Assembly: GCA_018713975.1 (NCBI GenBank)
Contig: DVOB01000134.1
Coordinates: forward strand, 1-5,160
Length of the DNA: 5,160 nucleotides
Source: Lentihominibacter excrementipullorum
GTDB taxonomy: Bacteria; Bacillota; Clostridia; Peptostreptococcales; Anaerovoracaceae
Reading direction: 5' to 3'
Within the stretch, counting starts at the first letter, position 1. Every line of letters starts with the position of its first letter. Shown piece after piece: positions 1 to 5,160 of this stretch. The notes under the pieces were generated by a model. It saw nothing but the letters and a program-made list of their open reading frames with translations, did no database searches and was not told the origin of the DNA. Made by a program: the position numbers and the translations under genes.

Positions 1-4
1 CCTC

Positions 5-1471
5 TTGCACAAAAGCATACGGGAGAAAAAAAAGGCCGTAAAAAATGTAGTCAAGGAGGAGATCAAAAACACGGTCAAATCCTCCCTCATACATGAATTC
101 CTCGAGGGAAGCGCCAAAACTGTTGAAAAGAGCGATTATATAGAACCCGATCTTTATATAAAGAACAACGTCAAACGTGGATTGAGAAACTCTAACGGTA
201 CCGGAGTCGTAGTAGGACTCACTAAGATCGGTGACGTCCGAGGTTACGACGTAGACGCCTCCGGCAATAAGATCCCTATTGAGGGCAAGCTGTATTACCG
301 TGGCTACGATATCGAAGACATCGTAAAGAACTGCATCGCCGAAGACAGATTTGGTTTCGAAGAAATCACTTTCTTGCTGATCTTCGGAACACTGCCCAGC
401 AAGTCGGAGCTGGAATCCTTCAAGAAGATGTTGGGCGCCAAGAGGGAGCTTCCCAATGGCTTCGCCCGCGACATGATCCTGACGGCTCCATCCAACAACA
501 TCATGAATAAGCTGGCAAGAAGTGTACTCGCTCTCTACTGTTATGACGATAACCCTGACGATACGTCCATTTCCAACGTACTCCGCCAGTCCATCGACCT
601 CATAGGACATTTCCCGGCTCTCATAGCCTACGCTTATCAGGCCAAGGCATCATTCTACGATAACATGAGCCTTCATCTGCATAACCCTATCCCGGAACTT
701 TCCACATCGGAAAATATCCTCAGGATGATACGTCCTATGGGTGATTTCATGGATATCGAAGCCAAGCTTCTGGATCTGTCCATGATACTCCACGCAGAGC
801 ACGGGGGAGGAAACAACTCGTCCTTTACTACTCACCTGGTCTCATCTACGGGAACGGACACCTATTCGGCCATATCGGCAGCCATCGGTTCCCTTAAAGG
901 GCCGAGACACGGCGGGGCCAATATCGCGGTAATAAACATGATTGCCGATATAAAGGCCCACGTACCTGATTTCAACAACAGAGGTAAGCTGGACGATTAC
1001 CTGGTAAAGATGCTCAAAAAGGAAGCTTACGATAAAAAAGGTCTTATCTATGGAATGGGGCACGCTATATACACGCTTTCGGATCCGAGAGCTAAACTGC
1101 TGAAATCCATGTCCAAAAAACTGGCCGAAAGCAAAAACCGTATCGATGACTTCCTGCTGTGTGACTACATAGAGCGGCGTACGCCGCAGCTTTACGCTGA
1201 AGTCAACGGAGTGGAGAAGCCTATGCCTGCTAATGTGGATCTTTATTCCGGATTCGTATACGACACTCTGGATATCCCTACCACCATAGCGACACCGCTT
1301 TTCGCCACTGCCAGACTGTCAGGCTGGTGTGCCCACAGGATCGAAGAGCTGGTAGCCGGAGGAAAACTGATGCGGCCTGCTTACAAATCCGCTCAGGCAC
1401 CGCGTGAATACGTGGCCATAAAAGACAGGACCTCGTCGCTGTCCTCAAAAAACAGTCGTTCCGGAAAATAG
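5..1471 (+). CDS. Citrate synthase (citrate/2-methylcitrate synthase family), possibly 5'-incomplete
   Basis: Condenses acetyl-CoA with oxaloacetate to citrate in the cytoplasm; family members may also accept propionyl-CoA. Numbering from the TTG at 5, the three catalytic residues are visible: His302 in GPRHGGAN, His353 in GMGHAIY and Asp412 in NVDLYSG. HAEHGGGNNSSF (263-274) occupies the place of the E. coli HEQN segment. Arginines expected to bind oxaloacetate/citrate are Arg362 (DPRA), Arg437 (ARLSGW) and Arg457 (RPAY). The conserved core starts near residue 56 (VKRGLRNSNGTGV). Before it lies a Lys-rich stretch of about 50 residues, longer than I expect for clostridial homologues. The frame is open to the left edge, and no ATG or GTG is in frame at the N-terminus, so TTG at 5 is only the first possible start seen and the gene may begin outside the window. 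It ends in TAG, followed by a terminator. Family assignment is very secure; citrate versus methylcitrate preference is not resolved. Confidence 0.95.
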   Translation: MHKSIREKKKAVKNVVKEEIKNTVKSSLIHEFLEGSAKTVEKSDYIEPDLYIKNNVKRGLRNSNGTGVVVGLTKIGDVRGYDVDASGNKIPIEGKLYYRGYDIEDIVKNCIAEDRFGFEEITFLLIFGTLPSKSELESFKKMLGAKRELPNGFARDMILTAPSNNIMNKLARSVLALYCYDDNPDDTSISNVLRQSIDLIGHFPALIAYAYQAKASFYDNMSLHLHNPIPELSTSENILRMIRPMGDFMDIEAKLLDLSMILHAEHGGGNNSSFTTHLVSSTGTDTYSAISAAIGSLKGPRHGGANIAVINMIADIKAHVPDFNNRGKLDDYLVKMLKKEAYDKKGLIYGMGHAIYTLSDPRAKLLKSMSKKLAESKNRIDDFLLCDYIERRTPQLYAEVNGVEKPMPANVDLYSGFVYDTLDIPTTIATPLFATARLSGWCAHRIEELVAGGKLMRPAYKSAQAPREYVAIKDRTSSLSSKNSRSGK

Positions 1472-1494
1472 AAACAATAAATCGAAACAATAAA
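1471..1494. repeat. Short direct repeat after the citrate synthase stop
   Basis: GAAACAATAAA occurs at 1471-1481 and again at 1484-1494, two perfect 11-base copies 13 bases apart, starting at the last base of the stop codon. The tract is A-rich and leads straight into the terminator hairpin. It is probably a chance or slippage duplication; no function is indicated. Confidence 0.5.
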
Positions 1495-1561
1495 AAGGAG
1501 CTGTCATTCTTGGGATGCCTGCCTGAAAAGGCAGATCGCAGTCCCGCTCTGACAGCTCCTT
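1495..1561. terminator. Nested hairpin, probable bidirectional terminator
   Basis: An outer 12-bp perfect stem joins AAGGAGCTGTCA (1495-1506) to TGACAGCTCCTT (1550-1561). Inside it, GGGATGC (1512-1518) pairs with GCA (1538-1540) plus TCCC (1542-1545), with G1541 bulged. An inner CTGCC (1519-1523) pairs with GGCAG (1530-1534) around the loop TGAAAA. The plus strand continues TTATTTTCATACTTT. The minus strand leaves the stem as CTCCTTTTTATTG. It sits between the converging citrate synthase and lipoprotein genes, so one structure can end both transcripts. The branched, bulged interior is more elaborate than a minimal intrinsic terminator. Pairing was worked out by eye. Confidence 0.8.
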
Positions 1562-1606
1562 ATTTTCATACTTTATTTCCTTTTCTCTTTTCCATCTTTT
1601 CTGCTG

Positions 1607-2686
1607 CTACTGCTCAGAGACCGTTATCCTGGTAAGTCCCAGCGACGCTATATCTCCACTGTCATATTTGCTGACAGTCACACTTCCATCGACAAGTCTG
1701 CCGAGGACCGTCTCGTACTGTTCATCCGTGAACCTGGCGAACCTGGCGTTTTCCATCTCCAGCCATATCCCCTCGTTTTCCGCATCGTAATATTCCACGG
1801 TACCACCCGGGAATTCATCATCGTTGTATCTTTCCAGAAGGTTCTCCAAAACACCGGATATATCCTTTACAGCTGACGTCATAACAGTATCCGACATCTG
1901 AGATTTATCTGTCTCCGCGGCGATCACCTTTCTGCCGTCGCTCAGCTCCGCCGCTTCTATAACAGGCTGTTCCACTTCGCTGCCGCAGGCGAATACCACC
2001 TGGACTCCGCTCTCATACCAGCCGGCGGCCATATCCACCAACGCGGTCCTGTCCTCATCGTCGGTGCCGTAGTGATATCTGACGTTTACACTAACGCCGT
2101 CCTCCGCAGCGGCATCATCAGCTCCCTGCATGAAACCGTAGCAATAATCCATCTGAGATGGGGTCTTGGAATCACCCATAAATCCTAACTGCCTGTTCCC
2201 ATCCTTCACCGCGCTGTATCCTGCCAAATATCCTGCCTGTTCTGACGCGAAGCTCACTACAGCGGTATTATCACCGGTCCTGGTCTCCCCGGATTCCCCG
2301 TCCACAGGTTCTGCGTCTATCAATATGAAATTGACATCGGGATATTCCTTTTGCGCGTTGTACACTACGTCCTCAAAAGAATACCCGTCGGCAATGATGA
2401 CCTTGGCGCCTTTATCGACAGCATTGCTTATGGCTTCCATATATGCTGTCTCCGAAGCTTCAGCCGCCTTATAGTATTTGTGGGAGATCCCTTCCCGTGA
2501 ACCAAAGTCGCTTATAGTGGTCCACGCCACCTGACTGTAACCGCCATCCATTATCATACCCGAATCCGTCACCAGGGCTATCTCATAATCTATCTTCTCC
2601 TCCGGCTGTTCGGCCTCAGGTGAGCCGCAGCCTGCCATGACGCCTACCATAAGCAGCGACATCAGTAACGCGATAATCTTTTTCAT
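1607..2686 (-). CDS. BMP-family ABC transporter substrate-binding lipoprotein
   Basis: Predicted membrane-anchored binding protein of the BMP/Med/PnrA family (basic membrane lipoprotein), whose known members bind purine nucleosides and related ligands for ABC importers. The 359-residue length is typical. The N-terminus is a lipoprotein signal: MKK, a hydrophobic stretch (4-18) and the lipobox VMAGC, with Cys20 as the lipidated residue. An Asp/Glu-rich linker follows. The first lobe begins IALVTDSG (36-43) with GGYSQVAW (48-55), the family's N-terminal ligand-loop region. VSFASEQAGYLAGY (144-157) is a family hallmark, and YGFMQGADDA (183-192) fits the second-lobe helix. AGGAGG lies 5 bases upstream of the ATG and overlaps the stop of the preceding hydrolase gene, so it should be translated as the last gene of the operon. 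No permease or ATPase gene accompanies it and a terminator follows, so it is an orphan here. The ligand cannot be read from the sequence; a sensory or non-ABC role is possible. Confidence 0.92.
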   Translation of the reverse strand: MKKIIALLMSLLMVGVMAGCGSPEAEQPEEKIDYEIALVTDSGMIMDGGYSQVAWTTISDFGSREGISHKYYKAAEASETAYMEAISNAVDKGAKVIIADGYSFEDVVYNAQKEYPDVNFILIDAEPVDGESGETRTGDNTAVVSFASEQAGYLAGYSAVKDGNRQLGFMGDSKTPSQMDYCYGFMQGADDAAAEDGVSVNVRYHYGTDDEDRTALVDMAAGWYESGVQVVFACGSEVEQPVIEAAELSDGRKVIAAETDKSQMSDTVMTSAVKDISGVLENLLERYNDDEFPGGTVEYYDAENEGIWLEMENARFARFTDEQYETVLGRLVDGSVTVSKYDSGDIASLGLTRITVSEQ

Positions 2687-2691
2687 GATCT

Positions 2692-2697
2692 CCTCCT
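2692..2697 (-). promoter_or_regulatory. Ribosome binding site of the BMP lipoprotein gene
   Basis: On the minus strand the sequence is AGGAGGAGATC then ATG. The AGGAGG core ends 5 bases before the start codon and shares bases with the TAG stop (2696-2698) of the upstream hydrolase gene. A terminating ribosome would sit on this site, which suggests translational coupling. Confidence 0.85.
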
Positions 2698-3499
2698 AAT
2701 ACAGTTCTTCTCTTCTGTGTGCCAGCAGCGGCAGCTGTCGTCTCACAGCCTCGACACGCTCCAGATCTATATCGCCACATACGACGCATTCTTTCTCGTC
2801 TGCGTGGGCAATGAACTGGCCCCATGGGTCTACTACACAAGAACCGCCATAGGCCTGATACGGCCCTTTCTCATCCCTGGCAGGTGAATTGGCAGCGAAA
2901 TAGACCTGGTTGTCCAGCGCCCTTGCTCTCATGGTTATATCCCAGTGAGCAGGGCCTGTAGTCATGTTGAAAGCCGCCGGCAATATTATGAGCTGTGCTC
3001 CCGCCAACGCCATCTTCCGGAACCACTCCGGAAACCTCACATCATAGCATATAGCCACTCCTATCTTGCAATACTCAGTGTCTATCACCGTCATATCCTC
3101 TCCCGCTGTCAGAGTATCCGATTCCATGAATCGGATGCCACCCTCCACATCGATATCGAAGAGATGGACCTTCCTGTGTTTTCCTATCAGATTTCCCTTC
3201 CTGTCGAAAGAAAAGGACGTATTGTAAACATTCCCTTTGTCCAGTTCCGGTATGGATCCTCCAACCAGATAGATCCCCAGCTCTGCCGCCAGCTCTGACA
3301 GGAAGCTGACTGTCTCTCCATCATCCGGCTCCGCGTACTCTCTGAAGTAATCGTTGGAGTATGGGCAATTCCACATTTCCGGCAAGGATATCACATCAGC
3401 GCCCTTACCGGCAGCTTCCCTCACGAATCGTCCGGCGATCTCCATGCTCTTTCTCTTGTCGAAGGAGCCCTTCATCTGGCACAACCCTATCTTAAACAT
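2696..3499 (-). CDS. Carbon-nitrogen hydrolase, Nit2/omega-amidase type
   Basis: Cytoplasmic nitrilase-superfamily amidase of 267 residues. The Glu-Lys-Cys triad is clear: Glu41 in SLPEMW, Lys110 in GKHRKVHLFD and Cys151 in GVAICYDVRFPE. MTTGPAHWD (179-187), RARALDNQ (191-198), SPARDEKG (205-212) and VVDPWG (222-227) follow the order seen in eukaryotic Nit2 and bacterial omega-amidases, as I recall them. These hydrolyse 2-oxoglutaramate or 2-oxosuccinamate to the dicarboxylic oxoacid plus ammonia, clearing products of glutamine or asparagine transamination. The start was set at the ATG (3497-3499) because AGGAGG sits 6 bases upstream; a GTG in frame at 3517 lies upstream of that site and is unlikely. 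The stop codon of the preceding Nudix gene ends one base before this ATG, and the next gene's ribosome site overlaps this gene's stop. Alternatives within the family are deaminated-glutathione amidase (Nit1) or another short-chain amidase. Family is very secure, substrate moderately so. Confidence 0.93.
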   Translation of the reverse strand: MFKIGLCQMKGSFDKRKSMEIAGRFVREAAGKGADVISLPEMWNCPYSNDYFREYAEPDDGETVSFLSELAAELGIYLVGGSIPELDKGNVYNTSFSFDRKGNLIGKHRKVHLFDIDVEGGIRFMESDTLTAGEDMTVIDTEYCKIGVAICYDVRFPEWFRKMALAGAQLIILPAAFNMTTGPAHWDITMRARALDNQVYFAANSPARDEKGPYQAYGGSCVVDPWGQFIAHADEKECVVCGDIDLERVEAVRRQLPLLAHRREELY

Positions 3500-3500
3500 A

Positions 3501-4148
3501 TCAGTCCTCCTGCACACCTTTTATGACATCTGTAAACCGCTTCGTTATCCTGGCTGTCAGTCCCCATATGACATTCCCGTCATATTCCTCGTATACGGGA
3601 ACAGGTGCCTTTCCCTTCCTCCAGCTGTATGGCATCCCTCCCGTGACCTTTTCGTACGGAAATCCTTCCGGAGGCTCCGGTATCACGTCGGTCCAATATA
3701 TCTCCGGTTCATGCGTCAGCAGCCAGTCCAGCTCCACCAGGAATGCCTCTTCCACCTCCCCGGGATTCAGCACCATATGATCCAGCGCCTTCGCGTCCAC
3801 GATCCCCAGATAACAGTACATGGCAAAATTGCTGTAAGTATATATGGTGTCCAACTGGCCAACCACTCTTATGCTCTCCTGCGGTATGCCGATTTCCTCC
3901 CAGGTCTCCCGCAACGCGCATTCCTTCGTTGTCTCATCCTGTTCCAGCTCTCCCCCGGGAAAGCATATCTCCCCCGGCTGCCGTTTCATATCCCTTGCCC
4001 GTCTCTCATAGAGAAGATACAGCTTCCCCTCTTTCTCCACCACTGGGACAAGGACTGAAAAGAATTTGAAAAACTCTTCATTTCCCGCTTTCTTCCCGTC
4101 AAAGATATGCCGGATATCGTCAGCCGTCAAGTTTTTCCTTAAGCTCAT
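3501..4148 (-). CDS. Nudix hydrolase, probable CoA diphosphatase
   Basis: Predicted cytoplasmic enzyme splitting CoA or acyl-CoA into (acyl-)4'-phosphopantetheine and 3',5'-ADP. The 215 residues contain a perfect Nudix box GX5EX7REUXEEXGU: Gly66, Glu72, then RETWEEIGI (80-88), whose Glu81, Glu84 and Glu85 bind the metal. Just before it, LLYERRARDMKRQPGEICFPGG (45-66) fits the CoA-specific Nudix signature (PROSITE UPF0035 type): Arg50-Ala51, Gly59 and FPGG line up, though Lys55 replaces the usual Arg and the early Thr is Glu. The ATG at 4146-4148 lies inside the end of the transporter gene (29-base overlap) and has GAGG 7 bases upstream. The stop TGA is one base before the next ATG. The C-terminal region from 140 (WTDVIPEPPEGFPY, PVYEEYDGNVIWGLTARI) resembles that of other CoA-type Nudix proteins. 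Another nucleoside-diphosphate-linked substrate remains possible. Confidence 0.93.
   Translation of the reverse strand: MSLRKNLTADDIRHIFDGKKAGNEEFFKFFSVLVPVVEKEGKLYLLYERRARDMKRQPGEICFPGGELEQDETTKECALRETWEEIGIPQESIRVVGQLDTIYTYSNFAMYCYLGIVDAKALDHMVLNPGEVEEAFLVELDWLLTHEPEIYWTDVIPEPPEGFPYEKVTGGMPYSWRKGKAPVPVYEEYDGNVIWGLTARITKRFTDVIKGVQED
3506..3511 (-). promoter_or_regulatory. Ribosome binding site fixing the hydrolase start
   Basis: The minus strand reads AGGAGGACTGATATG: a perfect AGGAGG, 6 spacer bases that contain the Nudix stop TGA, then the hydrolase ATG. It lies within the last Nudix codons. It favours the ATG at 3499 over the GTG at 3517, which would place this site inside the coding region. 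Confidence 0.85.
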
Positions 4149-5019
4149 TTTCCTTCCTCTGAAATCTTATGTTCATATACGACGCGATAAGGATGCAGGC
4201 TATCCCCGCGTACATATTCCAAAGTATCGTCTCCTTGAGGAATATCACTGCCATCACAGGCGCTATGGCCGGCTTTATGAAAAATGCCAGTGAGCCAGTC
4301 GACGCGTCCGACGCCTTTATGGCCATGAAATAGCAAAAATATCCTATCCCCGTCACAAAAATGCCTGCATACAGCACCAGTAAGATATTCTCACTTACCC
4401 CTTCAATTACAGGTTTACCTGTTATCAGTATTATTATAAGCAATATAAGTGAACCCAGTATGAAGCTGATGCTTGTCTGAGCCATTATTCCCATTTTTTG
4501 AACGCTGACCTTGCCTGCCACAGTGTAGGCGCCAAAAAATATGGCCGCCAACATCATGTATACCATGCCTATGACCGTGTTTCCCTCCTGCATGTTCCAT
4601 GGTTTTATCATGAATATCAGTCCCACGAAGCCGATGGCCAGCACGATCGCCTTGTATCTGTCGAGCTTCTCATTATCGAAGAAATGAGCGAATATCATGG
4701 TAAAGAGCGGATTTATGCTGATGAGCACGGAAGCTGTCGCCGCATTGGAGTACATTATCCCCAGCTGAAAAAACACCATACTTATAGGGACTCCTAATAT
4801 CCCTACCCCTGCCAGCATGGCCAGATCTTTGACTGTAAGTTTAACATGATTCTTTCTCAGCTCCACGATGGCAAAAGGTAAAAGTATCAGACCACCTATA
4901 GCAAATCTGAGAAAAGTCAACTGGAACGGATCCAGGTGATTTCCCGCCACTTTGCAGGCCACCTCCATCGTTCCGAAAAGTATCGCTGTCAGTACTACAT
5001 AGATGTATGCTTTTTTCAT
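4120..5019 (-). CDS. EamA/DMT-superfamily membrane transporter
   Basis: Integral membrane protein of 299 residues with two EamA repeats, the usual ten-helix length for drug/metabolite transporters. Hydrophobic segments by eye are about 4-21, 34-53, 66-82, 90-112, 121-139, 148-166, 178-200, 212-232, 241-261 and 266-285. The end of each repeat shows the family pattern: INPLFTMIFAHFFDNEKLDR (102-121) and KPAIAPVMAVIFLKETILW (249-267), each with Pro in a helix and a Glu in the loop before the last helix. The C-terminal tail (286-299) is charged and presumably cytosolic. It is the first gene of the operon and overlaps the Nudix start by 29 bases. The ATG has AAGGA 15 bases upstream, an unusually long spacer, but no better start is in frame before the TAA at 5038-5040. 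The family includes exporters of amino acids and other metabolites; this substrate is unknown. Confidence 0.92.
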   Translation of the reverse strand: MKKAYIYVVLTAILFGTMEVACKVAGNHLDPFQLTFLRFAIGGLILLPFAIVELRKNHVKLTVKDLAMLAGVGILGVPISMVFFQLGIMYSNAATASVLISINPLFTMIFAHFFDNEKLDRYKAIVLAIGFVGLIFMIKPWNMQEGNTVIGMVYMMLAAIFFGAYTVAGKVSVQKMGIMAQTSISFILGSLILLIIILITGKPVIEGVSENILLVLYAGIFVTGIGYFCYFMAIKASDASTGSLAFFIKPAIAPVMAVIFLKETILWNMYAGIACILIASYMNIRFQRKENELKEKLDG

Positions 5020-5042
5020 AAAAATCGATTCACGTCCTTAAA

Positions 5043-5066
5043 AAAGACGGTGTATACACCGTCTTT
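5043..5066. terminator. Perfect palindromic hairpin, probable bidirectional terminator
   Basis: AAAGACGGTG (5043-5052) pairs perfectly with CACCGTCTTT (5057-5066) around a TATA loop; the whole 24 bases are self-complementary. On the minus strand the stem runs into TTTTTT (5041-5046 in part) and follows the stop of the right-edge gene by 25 bases, a good intrinsic terminator. On the plus strand it is followed by GATATTTTTTT. It lies only 23 bases before the transporter's ATG, so it may also act on the operon's leader. The core GTGTATACAC could alternatively be a repressor operator. Confidence 0.75.
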
Positions 5067-5091
5067 GATATTTTTTTCGTTTCGTCTGCCG

Positions 5092-5160
5092 TCAGTTGAG
5101 GATCTCACATCCATCGAAGTTGACGCCTATCATTTCTTCCTTCTCAGCGCTTACACTCAC
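5092..5160 (-). CDS. 3' end of an unidentified protein gene (partial)
   Basis: On the minus strand one frame is open from the window edge to a TGA at 5092-5094, encoding a 22-residue C-terminus that includes SAEKEEMIGVNFDGCEILN. The other two minus-strand frames hit stops quickly. A strong hairpin plus T-tract begins 25 bases after the stop, as expected for the end of a gene. The fragment is too short to recognise a family and contains no diagnostic motif. It is probably a separate transcription unit from the transporter operon, because the terminator lies between them. Confidence 0.6.
   Translation of the reverse strand: MSVSAEKEEMIGVNFDGCEILN

Noticed and set aside
54..60. AGGAGGA inside the citrate synthase N-terminus as an internal ribosome site
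   Set aside because: No in-frame ATG, GTG or TTG follows at a usable distance.
1495..1561. Riboswitch, T-box or signal recognition particle RNA
   Set aside because: No conserved T-box, riboswitch or SRP loop motif is visible, and the position after a stop codon between converging genes fits a terminator better.
2616..2840. A 74-codon minus-strand open frame spanning the hydrolase-lipoprotein junction
   Set aside because: Out of frame with two well-supported genes, and low-complexity Arg-rich translation.
2945..3298. A 117-codon plus-strand open frame
   Set aside because: Antisense shadow of the carbon-nitrogen hydrolase, with no ribosome site or recognisable motif.
3500..3517. GTG at 3517 as start of the carbon-nitrogen hydrolase
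   Set aside because: The perfect AGGAGG lies downstream of it and is correctly spaced for the ATG at 3499; family proteins begin at the equivalent of FKIGLCQM.
3354..4058. A 234-codon plus-strand open frame
   Set aside because: It lies antisense across the Nudix and hydrolase genes, both of which have complete catalytic motifs and ribosome sites; the translation looks unlike a folded protein and matches no family I know.
2696..4148. A dedicated CoA degradation route with the amidase acting as a pantetheinase
   Set aside because: The amidase motifs follow the Nit2/omega-amidase pattern rather than the vanin/biotinidase branch, so the idea is kept only as a remote possibility.
4498..4797. A 99-codon plus-strand open frame
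   Set aside because: Antisense shadow of the EamA transporter; His/Tyr-rich translation typical of a reversed membrane-protein gene.

Overview
The window reads as an ordinary chromosomal stretch of a Gram-positive anaerobe, most likely a member of Bacillota, class Clostridia. The basis is inference: strong AGGAGG ribosome sites, tightly packed genes with short overlaps, a lipoprotein with a typical Gram-positive signal peptide, a clostridial-looking citrate synthase variant, and roughly balanced base composition. No species can be named. There is no sign of phage, transposase, CRISPR, rRNA or tRNA.

Layout: a citrate synthase gene runs rightwards from the left edge to 1471, and its true start may lie outside the window. 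A 135-base gap (1472-1606) holds a short direct repeat and a long, nested hairpin (1495-1561) flanked by A- and T-rich tracts. It serves as a shared terminator for two converging transcription units. From 5019 down to 1607 the minus strand carries four closely linked genes, in transcription order: an EamA/DMT-type membrane transporter, a Nudix hydrolase with a CoA-diphosphatase signature, a Nit2/omega-amidase-type carbon-nitrogen hydrolase, and a BMP-family substrate-binding lipoprotein. The junctions are a 29-base overlap, a 1-base gap and a 9-base gap, so the four are almost certainly one operon with translational coupling. To its right, a perfect palindromic hairpin (5043-5066) with T-tracts on both sides separates the operon from the 3' end of another minus-strand gene (5092-5160).

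How the genes might work together: the citrate synthase feeds acetyl-CoA and oxaloacetate into citrate, for glutamate synthesis or the TCA branch. The operon combines two small-molecule clean-up or salvage enzymes (a probable CoA/acyl-CoA diphosphatase and a probable 2-oxoacid omega-amidase) with a ligand-binding lipoprotein and a transporter. No ABC ATPase or permease for the lipoprotein is present. A shared pathway is inference only. The enzyme families are well supported, but exact substrates, especially for the transporter and the lipoprotein, cannot be read from the sequence. I do not see a clearly new biological system. The points most worth a second look are the gene combination, the nested hairpin, and the hairpin that leaves almost no room for a promoter before the operon.
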